From Roseomonas mucosa ATCC BAA-692 (GTDB lineage: Bacteria; Pseudomonadota; Alphaproteobacteria; Acetobacterales; Acetobacteraceae): a DNA stretch of 64,000 nt. Under the pieces are notes generated by a model. That model had not been told where the DNA came from, did no database searches, and worked only from the letters and a program-made list of their open reading frames with translations. Below are positions 56,688-64,000 of this stretch, piece after piece (positions within the stretch are counted from its first letter, which is position 1; each line of letters opens with the position of its first letter). The stretch covers positions 62,001-126,000 of the forward strand of contig NZ_JHWD01000002.1 in NCBI RefSeq assembly GCF_000622225.1, in the 5' to 3' direction. The translations under genes and the position numbers were made by a program.

Positions 56688-57385
56688 CAGTGGTGGCCCC
56701 CCCCGTGGCCATGATCTGCGTGGTGGATCGCCTTGGGCTTGTCCTTCGGCTCCGGCGGCAGCGGCCGCAGGATGCCGATCTCGCCCAGCCCGGCGCCGCT
56801 CGGCACCTTCTGCATCTCCACCTTGCCCGCGCGTGCGATCTGCTGGGCGATGTTCTGCCGCCGCGACGGCCCCGTCTTTTCGCGGTGCGTCAGCACGATG
56901 GCCCCGATCATCGCCACCAGCAGGACCATGCCCGCCGCCTGGAACAGGAAGATATAGTCTGTGTAGATCAGGTGCCCGAGCGCGTGGGTGTTGGTCATGT
57001 CGGCCGGCGCCGCGTTCATGCGCAGCGTCACCGCCTCCGAGCTGAATTGCCAGCCGGCCAGGACCAGAAGCAGCTCCAGGAAGAGGATGCCGCCCACGAT
57101 CGCCCCGATCGGGGCGTAGCGCTGGAAGCCCTCCCGCAGCCGGGTGAAGTCCACATCCAGCATCATCACGACGAAGAGGAACAGCACCGCGACCGCGCCG
57201 ACATAGACGATGACCAGGATCATCGCGAGGAACTCCGCCCCCGCGAGGAGGAAGAGCCCGGCGGCATTGAAGAAGCCGAGGATGAGGTACAGCACGCTGT
57301 AGACGGGATTGCGGCTGGTCACCACCATCACGGCGGAGGCGATCAGCACCGCCGCGAAGGCGTAGAAGGCGAGAGCTGCGATCAT
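56687..57385 (-). CDS. nuoJ: NADH-quinone oxidoreductase subunit J
   Basis: NuoJ is a five-helix membrane subunit at the quinone end of complex I. The 232-residue protein has the helix with [21 protein letters not shown], which carries the family's central bulge. Its C-terminal tail is cytosolic and ends in a His-rich [12 protein letters not shown], longer than E. coli NuoJ (184 residues). Confidence 0.92.
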   Translation of the reverse strand: MIAALAFYAFAAVLIASAVMVVTSRNPVYSVLYLILGFFNAAGLFLLAGAEFLAMILVIVYVGAVAVLFLFVVMMLDVDFTRLREGFQRYAPIGAIVGGILFLELLLVLAGWQFSSEAVTLRMNAAPADMTNTHALGHLIYTDYIFLFQAAGMVLLVAMIGAIVLTHREKTGPSRRQNIAQQIARAGKVEMQKVPSGAGLGEIGILRPLPPEPKDKPKAIHHADHGHGGGHH

Positions 57386-57423
57386 CGGGCCAGGCAGTCC
57401 ATGGGGCGTTCCATCTTCGTGAA

Positions 57424-57449
57424 CCGGGGGCGCTTTGCGGCGCCCCCGG
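57424..57449 (-). promoter_or_regulatory. Strong hairpin between nuoI and nuoJ
   Basis: CCGGGGGCGC (57424-57433) and GCGCCCCCGG (57440-57449) pair perfectly, with a 6-base loop, in the 72-base nuoI-nuoJ gap. No T-run follows on the minus strand. It may be an mRNA processing or stability element that balances the peripheral and membrane arm genes, or a partial terminator. Confidence 0.5.
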
Positions 57450-57457
57450 ATGCGTTC

Positions 57458-57946
57458 TCAGCGGTAGGGAGCGTCGAGCTCGAGCCTCGCGGCGAGCAGC
57501 GGTTCCCACCGGTCTCCGTTCGCGAGCAGCTTGTTCTTGTCATAGAGAAGCTCCTCCCGCGTTTCCGTGGCGAATTCGAGGTTCGGCCCCTCGACGATCG
57601 CATCCACCGGGCAGGCCTCCTCGCAGAGACCGCAATAGATGCACTTCACCATGTCGATGTCGTAGCGCGTGGTGCGGCGGGACCCGTCCTCGCGCGGCTC
57701 GGCCTCGATGGTGATGGCCAGCGCCGGGCAGATCGCCTCGCAGAGCTTGCAGGCGATGCAGCGCTCCTCCCCGTTCGGATAGCGGCGCAGCGCGTGCTCG
57801 CCCTTGAAGCGGGGCGAAAGCGGCTGCCGCTCGAACGGGTAGTTCAGCGTGACCTTGGGCTTGAAGAAGGCCTTCAGCGTCAGCCACATGCCCTGCGCGA
57901 TATCCACGAGCAGGTAGCCGCGCGCCAGGCTGTCGAGCGTCGCCAT
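57458..57946 (-). CDS. nuoI: NADH-quinone oxidoreductase subunit I
   Basis: NuoI carries two 4Fe-4S clusters (N6a and N6b) leading electrons to N2. The 162-residue protein has both ligand sets, [12 protein letters not shown] and [12 protein letters not shown]. It has the usual length for the TYKY subunit. It begins four bases after a 23-codon ORF that fills the gap to nuoH. Confidence 0.95.
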   Translation of the reverse strand: MATLDSLARGYLLVDIAQGMWLTLKAFFKPKVTLNYPFERQPLSPRFKGEHALRRYPNGEERCIACKLCEAICPALAITIEAEPREDGSRRTTRYDIDMVKCIYCGLCEEACPVDAIVEGPNLEFATETREELLYDKNKLLANGDRWEPLLAARLELDAPYR

Positions 57947-57950
57947 GATG

Positions 57951-58022
57951 CTATGCCTTTCCGGCCAGGGCGAGATGAAGGGTGAAAGAGAGGAGGCGCA
58001 TGTCGTCCAGAGCCCGCGTCAT
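57951..58022 (-). CDS. Possible 23-residue small protein between nuoH and nuoI
   Basis: A short frame starts with ATG overlapping the nuoH stop (ATGA at 58019-58022), encodes [11 protein letters not shown] followed by a mildly hydrophobic [12 protein letters not shown], and stops with TAG four bases before nuoI. The exact fit suggests a translational coupler or a small protein. No family is known to me, and the fit could be chance. Confidence 0.35.
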   Translation of the reverse strand: MTRALDDMRLLSFTLHLALAGKA

Positions 58023-59029
58023 GCCGGCAGCCACCCGAAGGCCTTCAGCGCCACCGCGGTCAGCACCAGCCAGCCCAGGGTGAAGGGCAGGAAGACCTTC
58101 CAGCCCAGCCGCATCAGCTGGTCGTAGCGGTAGCGCGGGAAGGTCGCGCGGACCCAAAGGAAGACGAAGAGGCAGATCAGGATCTTCAGGATGAACCAGA
58201 GCGGCCCCGGCACCCAGTTCAGCGGCGCCACGTCCATCGGCGGGTACCAGCCACCCAGGAAGAGGATGGTGGTCAGCGCGGACATGAGGATCATGTTCGC
58301 GTACTCGCCGAGGAAGAAGAGCCCGAAGGTCATCGAGCTGTATTCGACGAAGAAGCCCGCCACCAGCTCGCTCTCGCCTTCCGGCAGGTCGAAGGGGGCG
58401 CGGTTCGTCTCCGCCAGGATCGAGATGAAGAAGATGATGAACATCGGGAAGAGCGGTATGGCGAACCACACATGCTCCTGCGCCCGCACGATGTCCGTCA
58501 GGTTCAGCGACCCCACGCACATCAGCACGGTCACGATGATGAGGCCCATCGAGACCTCGTAGGACACCATCTGCGCCGCCGAGCGCAGCGCGCCCAGGAA
58601 GGCGTATTTCGAGTTCGACGCCCAGCCGGCGATGATGATGCCATAGACGCCGAGCGAGGAGATGGCGAAGAGATAGAGCACGCCGACATTGATGTTGGCG
58701 ATCGCCCAGCCGTCGTTCACCGGGATCACCGCCCAGGCCAGCATGGCCAGGACGAAGGTGATCATCGGCGCCATGATGAACAGCACACGCGACGCGCCGG
58801 TCGGGATGATGGTCTCCTTGGTCATCATCTTCAGCGCATCGGCGAAGGGCTGCAGCAGGCCGAAGGGGCCGACCACGTTCGGCCCCCGGCGGTACTGCAT
58901 GGCGGCCAGCACCTTGCGTTCCGCATAGGTGAGGTAGGCGACCGCGATCAGCAGCGGCACCAGCAGCGCCAGGGTCTGCGCCAGCGTCAGCGCCAGGATG
59001 CCGACCGGGGAGGAAAGGAAGCTGTCCAT
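58019..59029 (-). CDS. nuoH: NADH-quinone oxidoreductase subunit H
   Basis: NuoH forms the quinone chamber of complex I with NuoB/D. The 336-residue membrane protein has [30 protein letters not shown] and [20 protein letters not shown], all conserved. I chose the ATG at 59029 because GGAG sits eight bases upstream; an in-frame GTG at 59038 (overlapping the nuoG stop) has its GGAG too close. Confidence 0.95.
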   Translation of the reverse strand: MDSFLSSPVGILALTLAQTLALLVPLLIAVAYLTYAERKVLAAMQYRRGPNVVGPFGLLQPFADALKMMTKETIIPTGASRVLFIMAPMITFVLAMLAWAVIPVNDGWAIANINVGVLYLFAISSLGVYGIIIAGWASNSKYAFLGALRSAAQMVSYEVSMGLIIVTVLMCVGSLNLTDIVRAQEHVWFAIPLFPMFIIFFISILAETNRAPFDLPEGESELVAGFFVEYSSMTFGLFFLGEYANMILMSALTTILFLGGWYPPMDVAPLNWVPGPLWFILKILICLFVFLWVRATFPRYRYDQLMRLGWKVFLPFTLGWLVLTAVALKAFGWLPA

Positions 59030-59034
59030 CGCGT

Positions 59035-61116
59035 TCACTCCGCCGCCAGGCGAGGTTCGGCCGCGGAGGCCCGGACCCGGCTGCACTCGGCCATCACCTC
59101 GCTCGCCCGGCTGATCGGATCGACGCGGTAGTAGTCCGTGATCGGCAGCGTGAAGCCCGCCCCGCCCAGCGGCTGCCCGCCGGCCCGCGGCCCGCTGCCC
59201 TCGCGGCAGGACGGTGCGTCCACCGCGTCCAGCCGCCCGAAGACCGGGTTCGCCCGCACCAGGGCGGCGCGGATCGCGTCCTCGTCGTCATAGGGCAGCG
59301 GCCTGCCGATGATCTCGCTGGCCGCGCGGATGATGCGCCAGTCCTCGCGCGCCTCGCCCGGGGCGAAGACCGCGCGGCGGGCGCGCTGCACCCGGCCCTC
59401 CGTGTTCACGTAGGTGCCGTTCTTTTCCAGATAGGTCACGCCCGGCAGGATCACGTCGGCCCGTGCCGCCGCCCGGTCGCCGTGATGGCCCTGATAGACC
59501 ACGAAGGTACCGTCGCCGATCAGCGCCGGGTCGAAGCTGTCGGCGCCCAGCAGCCAGAGGACGTCCACCCCGCCGCCGAGCATGGCGCCCAGGTCCTTGC
59601 CGCCCTCGCCCGGCAGGAAGCCGAGGTCGAGAGCGCCCACTTGGCCGCCGAACTGGTGCAGCAGGTTGAAGCCGTTCCAGTCCTCGCGCAGCGCGCCGAC
59701 GCGGCCCGCCAGCGCCCAGGCCGCGGCCAGCACCGCCGCGCCATCCGGCCGCGCCAGCGCGCCCCGGCCCAGGATGACCATCGGCTTCTTCGCCCCGCGC
59801 AGCGCCTGGGCGAAGGCCCCCTCGCCCACCTCGATGCCGGAGAGAAGGTTCGGCCCGTCGCCCAGATGCTCGGCCGGATAGGTCAGGTCCAGCACCTCCG
59901 GCCCGACATAGGCCACCGGCAGGGCCGTCTGGTTCCAGCGCTTCAGGATGCGGGCGTTGAGCACCGGCGCCTCCAGCCGCGGGTTGCTGCCCACGATCAG
60001 GATGGCATCGGCCTCGTCGATCCCGGCGATGGTCGAGTTGAACAGGTAGAAGGCCCGGCGCGAGGCGTCGATTGCCGCGCCGTCCTGGCGGCAATCGAGA
60101 TTCCGCGAGCCCAGCCGCTCCATCAGGTCACGCAGCGCCAGCAGGCTCTCGGCATCCGCCATGTCGCCCGCCACGGCGCCGACCCGGTCGCCCGGGACGC
60201 CCTTCAGCCGGTCGGCGATGACCTCGAAGGCCTCGTGCCAGCTCGCCGGCTGCAGGCGCCCGTCGCGCTTCACCCACGGACGGTCCAGCCGCTTCCGCTT
60301 CAGGGCGTCGTGCGAGAAGCGCGACCGGTCGCCCAGCCATTCCTCGTTCACGTCGTCGTTGATGCGCGGCAGGATGCGCAGGATGTCAGGCCCGCGCGCA
60401 TCGACGCGGATGGCGGCGCCCAGCGCGTCCATCACGTCCACGCTGTCGGTCTTGGTCAGCTCCCAGGGCCGCGCCGTGAAGGCATAGGGCCGGCTGGTCA
60501 GCGCACCGACCGGGCAGATGTCGATCAGGTTGCCGGCCAGCTCGGTGGTCAGCGCCTTCTCGACATATGTGCCGATCTGCATGCTCTCGCCGCGGCCGGT
60601 GGCACCCATCTCCTGCACCCCCGCCACTTCCGCCGAGAAGCGGACGCAACGGCTACACAGGATGCAGCGGTTCATGATCGTCTTGATCAGCGGCCCGACA
60701 TACTTGTCCTTCACCGCTCGCTTCGCCTCGCGGTAGCGGCTGTGGTCCATGCCATAGGCCACGGCCTGGTCCTGCAGGTCGCACTCGCCGCCCTGGTCGC
60801 AGATCGGGCAGTCCAGCGGATGGTTGATCAGCAGGAATTCCATGACGCTCCGGCGGGCCTGGCGCACCACCGGGCTGTCGGTCTTGATCACCATCCCGTC
60901 CATCACCGGGAAGGCGCAGGAGGCCTGCGGCTTCGGCGACTTCTCCACCTCCACCAGGCACATGCGGCAATTGCCGGCGATGGAGAGGCGCTCGTGGTAG
61001 CAGAAGCGCGGGATCTCCTTGCCAGCGGCCTCACAGGCCTGCAGCGCGGTGGCGCCCGCCGGCACCTCCACCTGCTGGCCGTCCACCGTGACCTTGACGG
61101 TCTTGATCTCGCTCAT
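59035..61116 (-). CDS. nuoG: NADH-quinone oxidoreductase subunit G
   Basis: NuoG holds several Fe-S clusters in the peripheral arm. The 693-residue protein has the 2Fe-2S domain ([21 protein letters not shown]), [14 protein letters not shown] and [10 protein letters not shown], then a molybdopterin-oxidoreductase-like body that has lost its cofactor. I chose the ATG at 61116, with GGAG seven bases upstream; an in-frame upstream ATG overlaps nuoF. Confidence 0.94.
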   Translation of the reverse strand: MSEIKTVKVTVDGQQVEVPAGATALQACEAAGKEIPRFCYHERLSIAGNCRMCLVEVEKSPKPQASCAFPVMDGMVIKTDSPVVRQARRSVMEFLLINHPLDCPICDQGGECDLQDQAVAYGMDHSRYREAKRAVKDKYVGPLIKTIMNRCILCSRCVRFSAEVAGVQEMGATGRGESMQIGTYVEKALTTELAGNLIDICPVGALTSRPYAFTARPWELTKTDSVDVMDALGAAIRVDARGPDILRILPRINDDVNEEWLGDRSRFSHDALKRKRLDRPWVKRDGRLQPASWHEAFEVIADRLKGVPGDRVGAVAGDMADAESLLALRDLMERLGSRNLDCRQDGAAIDASRRAFYLFNSTIAGIDEADAILIVGSNPRLEAPVLNARILKRWNQTALPVAYVGPEVLDLTYPAEHLGDGPNLLSGIEVGEGAFAQALRGAKKPMVILGRGALARPDGAAVLAAAWALAGRVGALREDWNGFNLLHQFGGQVGALDLGFLPGEGGKDLGAMLGGGVDVLWLLGADSFDPALIGDGTFVVYQGHHGDRAAARADVILPGVTYLEKNGTYVNTEGRVQRARRAVFAPGEAREDWRIIRAASEIIGRPLPYDDEDAIRAALVRANPVFGRLDAVDAPSCREGSGPRAGGQPLGGAGFTLPITDYYRVDPISRASEVMAECSRVRASAAEPRLAAE

Positions 61117-61120
61117 CGGA

Positions 61121-62443
61121 TCACTCCGCCGCCAGGGGAATGGAGGGAGGCATGGAAGGCGCCGCATGGCGCTGCTTGTACTCGGCGATGCGCGCTTCCA
61201 TCAGTGGGCGATAGTGCCGGATCAGGCCTTGCACCGGCCAGACGCCGCCATCGGCGAACGCACAGATCGTGTGCCCCTCGATCTGCTTCGTTACCTGCTC
61301 CAGCACGTCGATCTCGTCGATCTCCGCGCGGCCCTGGACCATCCGCCACATCACCCGGTTCACCCAGCCCATGCCCTCTCGGCAGGGGGTGCACTGGCCG
61401 CAGCTCTCATGCTTGTAGAACTGCGACAGGCGGGCGATCGCCTTGATGATATCGGTGGACTTGTCCATTACGATCACGCCCGCCGTGCCGAGGCCCGACT
61501 TGTGCTCGCGCAGCGCGTCGAAATCCATCAGCACGTCATCGCAGATATGCTTGGGCAGCAGCGGCGTGGAGGAACCGCCGGGGATCACGCAGAGCAGGTT
61601 GTCCCAGCCGCCACGCACGCCGCCGGCATAGCGTTCGATCAGCTCCCGCAGCGGGATGCTCATCTCGGCTTCCACGTTGCAGGGCTTGTTCACGTGTCCC
61701 TGGATGCAGAAGACCTTGGTGCCCGAGTTCTTCGGCCGGCCGAAGCCGGCAAACCAAGTGGCGCCACGGCGCAGGATGGTCGGAACCACCGCGATGGTCT
61801 CGACGTTGTTCACCGTGGTGGGGCAGCCGTAGAGGCCGACCGCCGCCGGGAAGGGCGGCTTCAGCCGCGGCATCCCCTTCTTGCCCTCGAGGGATTCGAT
61901 GAGCGCCGTCTCTTCGCCGCAGATATACGCACCGGCGCCGCGATGGAGGTAGAGGTCGAAGTCCCAGCCCGACCCGGCCGCGTTCGGCCCGAGCAGCCCG
62001 GCCTCGTAGGCCTCGTCGATCGCCGCCTGCAGGATGACGGCCTCGTTGTAGTACTCGCCGCGGATGTAGATATAGGCCGCATGCGCACCCATCGCGAAGC
62101 CCGCGAGCAGGCTGCCCTCGATCAGCGTCTGCGGGTCGTTTCGGACGATGTCGCGGTCCTTGCAGGTGCCCGGCTCGGACTCGTCGCAGTTCACCATGAG
62201 ATAGGAGGGACGCCCATCCGGCGAGGACTTGGGCATGAAGCTCCACTTCATGCCGGTCGGGAAGCCCGCGCCGCCACGGCCGCGCAGGCCGGACTGCTTC
62301 ATCTCCTCGATGATCCAATCCCGCCCCTTGGCGATGATGCCTGCCGTGCCGTCCCAGTTGCCGCGGCGCTGCGCTTCCTTGAGCTGCCAGGAATGCAGCC
62401 CATAGAGGTTGGTGAAGATGCGGTCCTTGTCGCTCAGCGCCAT
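61121..62443 (-). CDS. nuoF: NADH-quinone oxidoreductase subunit F
   Basis: NuoF binds NADH and FMN and one 4Fe-4S cluster (N3). The 440-residue protein has the FMN/NADH loop [16 protein letters not shown] and the cluster ligands [12 protein letters not shown]. Four bases separate it from nuoG and from nuoE. Confidence 0.96.
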   Translation of the reverse strand: MALSDKDRIFTNLYGLHSWQLKEAQRRGNWDGTAGIIAKGRDWIIEEMKQSGLRGRGGAGFPTGMKWSFMPKSSPDGRPSYLMVNCDESEPGTCKDRDIVRNDPQTLIEGSLLAGFAMGAHAAYIYIRGEYYNEAVILQAAIDEAYEAGLLGPNAAGSGWDFDLYLHRGAGAYICGEETALIESLEGKKGMPRLKPPFPAAVGLYGCPTTVNNVETIAVVPTILRRGATWFAGFGRPKNSGTKVFCIQGHVNKPCNVEAEMSIPLRELIERYAGGVRGGWDNLLCVIPGGSSTPLLPKHICDDVLMDFDALREHKSGLGTAGVIVMDKSTDIIKAIARLSQFYKHESCGQCTPCREGMGWVNRVMWRMVQGRAEIDEIDVLEQVTKQIEGHTICAFADGGVWPVQGLIRHYRPLMEARIAEYKQRHAAPSMPPSIPLAAE

Positions 62444-62447
62444 GGTC

Positions 62448-63140
62448 TCACTCCTTCACCGGAAAGTCACGGCCATCGGCATCCACCATCGGGATGTCGA
62501 GCAGGGTCTCCGCCCCGCCCACCGGCGCGCTGCACACGCGCCCGATGACGCTGCCCGCCGGCGGCCGCTCGCCGCGCTTCAGGGACTCGATGAGCTTCAC
62601 GGTGCTCTCGTAGTCCAGGTCCTCGTAGTAGTCGTCGTCCACCTGCAGCACCGGCGCGTTGACGCAGCCGCCCAGGCATTCCACCTCGGTCAGGGTGAAG
62701 AGCCCGTCGGTGCTGGTGTCGCCATAGCCCTTCAGGTGCCCCGCATCCTTGCAGGCGCGCAGCACATCATCGGAACCGCGCAGCCAGCAGGGCGTCGTGC
62801 CGCAAACCTGCAGGTGGTAGCGCCCGATCGGCTTGGTGTTGAACATGGTATAGAAGTTGGCGACCTCATAGACGCGGATCGGGGCCATGCCGAGCCGCCG
62901 GGCTGTCTGGTCCATCGCCACGCGCGGCACCCAGGCACTGCCGGTCTGCCGCCCCATCTGCCGCTGCACGACATAGAGCAGCGGGATGATGGCGCTGGCT
63001 TCCTTCCCCGCCGGATAGCGCTTCAGGATCTTCTCGATCTGCGCCTCGCTCTCCGCATCGAAGGCGAAGGAGGCAGGCTCGTGATGCGCCTCGGCCTTGC
63101 CGTCAGCATGGGTCGGACCCTCGTGCGCGTGGTCGCTCAC
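62448..63140 (-). CDS. nuoE: NADH-quinone oxidoreductase subunit E
   Basis: NuoE binds the 2Fe-2S cluster N1a, with ligands in CGTTPCW and VECLGGC. The 230-residue protein is longer than E. coli NuoE (166): it has a His-rich start ([19 protein letters not shown]) and a C-terminal extension. The start is GTG at 63138-63140, overlapping the nuoD stop (GTGA), with GGAGAG upstream. Confidence 0.93.
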   Translation of the reverse strand: MSDHAHEGPTHADGKAEAHHEPASFAFDAESEAQIEKILKRYPAGKEASAIIPLLYVVQRQMGRQTGSAWVPRVAMDQTARRLGMAPIRVYEVANFYTMFNTKPIGRYHLQVCGTTPCWLRGSDDVLRACKDAGHLKGYGDTSTDGLFTLTEVECLGGCVNAPVLQVDDDYYEDLDYESTVKLIESLKRGERPPAGSVIGRVCSAPVGGAETLLDIPMVDADGRDFPVKE

Positions 63141-64000
63141 CGGTCGATCTCTCCGAACACGACATCGATGCTGCCGATGATCGCCACGGCGTCGGCCAGC
63201 ATGTGTCCCTTGGACATGAGCTCCGTCGCCTGCAGGTGGGCATAGCCCGGCGAGCGGATCTTGCAGCGGTACGGCTTGTTGGTGCCGTCGGCGACCAGAT
63301 AGACCGCGAACTCGCCCTTCGGCGCCTCGACGGCGGTGTAGGTCGCGCCCTCCGGCACGTGATAGCCCTCGGTGTAGAGCTTGAAGTGGTGGATCAGCGC
63401 CTCCATCGAGCGCTTCATCTCCGACCGCTTCGGCGGCGCGATCTTGTTGTCCTGCACCTTGATCGGCCCCGGCTTCATCTGCGCCAGGCACTGCTTGATG
63501 ATCTTCACGCTCTCCCGCATCTCGGCGATGCGGACGAGGTAGCGGTCGTAGCAGTCGCCGTTGCGCCCGACCGGGATGTCGAAGTCCATCCGGTCATAGA
63601 CGTCGTAGGGCTGCTGCTTGCGCAGGTCCCAGGCGCAGCCCGAGGCGCGCAGGCAGGGCCCGGTAAAGCCCCAGGCCATCGCATCCTCCGGCGAAACGAT
63701 GCCGATGTCGACGGTGCGCTGCTTGATGATGCGGTTGCCCGTCACCAGCGTGTCCAGTTCATCGATGAACTTCGGCAGCCCGTCGGCCCAGGCGGCGATC
63801 CGCTCCTCCAGCCCGGCCGGCAGGTCCTTCGCCACGCCGCCCGCGCGGAAGTAGTTCGCGTGATAGTGGCTGCCGCTCACCGCCTCGTAGAACTCCAGCC
63901 CGCGGTCGCGCTGCTCGAAGCCCCAGAGCGGCGGTGTCGTGGCGCCGAGGTCCAGCGCGAAGGTGGTGACGTTCAGCAGGTGGTTCAGCAGCCGCGTGAC
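63137..64000 (-). CDS. nuoD: NADH-quinone oxidoreductase subunit D (5' end beyond window)
   Basis: NuoD contributes the quinone-binding 49-kDa-like subunit near cluster N2. The last 287 residues are visible and read without interruption to the right edge: [47 protein letters not shown], and the closing [22 protein letters not shown]. The N-terminus, and probably nuoC, nuoB and nuoA, lie beyond 64000. Confidence 0.95.
   Translation of the reverse strand, partial: VTRLLNHLLNVTTFALDLGATTPPLWGFEQRDRGLEFYEAVSGSHYHANYFRAGGVAKDLPAGLEERIAAWADGLPKFIDELDTLVTGNRIIKQRTVDIGIVSPEDAMAWGFTGPCLRASGCAWDLRKQQPYDVYDRMDFDIPVGRNGDCYDRYLVRIAEMRESVKIIKQCLAQMKPGPIKVQDNKIAPPKRSEMKRSMEALIHHFKLYTEGYHVPEGATYTAVEAPKGEFAVYLVADGTNKPYRCKIRSPGYAHLQATELMSKGHMLADAVAIIGSIDVVFGEIDR

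Noticed and set aside
57424-57449. Operon-ending terminator between nuoI and nuoJ
   Set aside because: The stem is strong, but no T-run follows, and nuoJ must be transcribed with the rest. It is listed as a regulatory hairpin instead.

Overview
The window is GC-rich chromosomal DNA from an alphaproteobacterium. The gene set and gene order point to the Rhodospirillales, most likely Acetobacteraceae (Roseomonas-like): a short ProS without an editing insert, LpxI instead of LpxH, the order rpsB-tsf-pyrH-frr-uppS-cdsA-dxr-rseP-bamA-skp-lpxD-fabZ-lpxA-lpxI, and the order nuo-birA-coaX-rnj-DUF1467-proS-lolC-lolD-dnaE. The taxon is inferred from protein families and synteny; no database search was possible.

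Layout. 1-5.1 kb (minus): hydantoinase A (cut by the left edge), an aldehyde dehydrogenase, an SDR and a secreted LprI-like protein. 5.3-14.8 kb: a divergent glycan locus. Four overlapping minus-strand genes (a DUF115/Maf-like protein, a Lys/Ala/Pro-tailed protein, a 1,070-residue glycosyltransferase and a 608-residue unknown) face three plus-strand genes for a CMP-activated sugar (Gfo/Idh oxidoreductase, SIS isomerase, cytidylyltransferase) across a less GC-rich promoter region. 14.9-19.1 kb: small metabolic and membrane genes and an HU protein. 19.2-33.0 kb (minus): the translation, isoprenoid, outer-membrane and lipid A supercluster.

33.4-38.3 kb (plus): a Tat-exported PhoX phosphatase, then a phospholipase D-like protein paired with a DUF2278/lamin-tail protein. 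38.4-47.7 kb: dnaE, lolD, lolC and proS, with a DUF6502 gene, a truncated DUF5666 remnant and a small histidine kinase lying between dnaE and lolD. 48.0-64 kb (minus): a DUF1467 protein, RNase J, CoaX, BirA, and respiratory complex I genes nuoN to nuoD (nuoD is cut by the right edge).

Housekeeping genes are tightly packed, with many 1-4 base stop/start overlaps (ATGA, GTGA, TGATG) that suggest translational coupling. I see no tRNA, rRNA, CRISPR array, insertion sequence or integrase. The best candidates for undescribed biology are the divergent glycan locus, the PLD/DUF2278 pair, the DUF6502 gene with paired 17-bp palindromes at its promoter, and a 23-codon ORF that fits the nuoH-nuoI gap.
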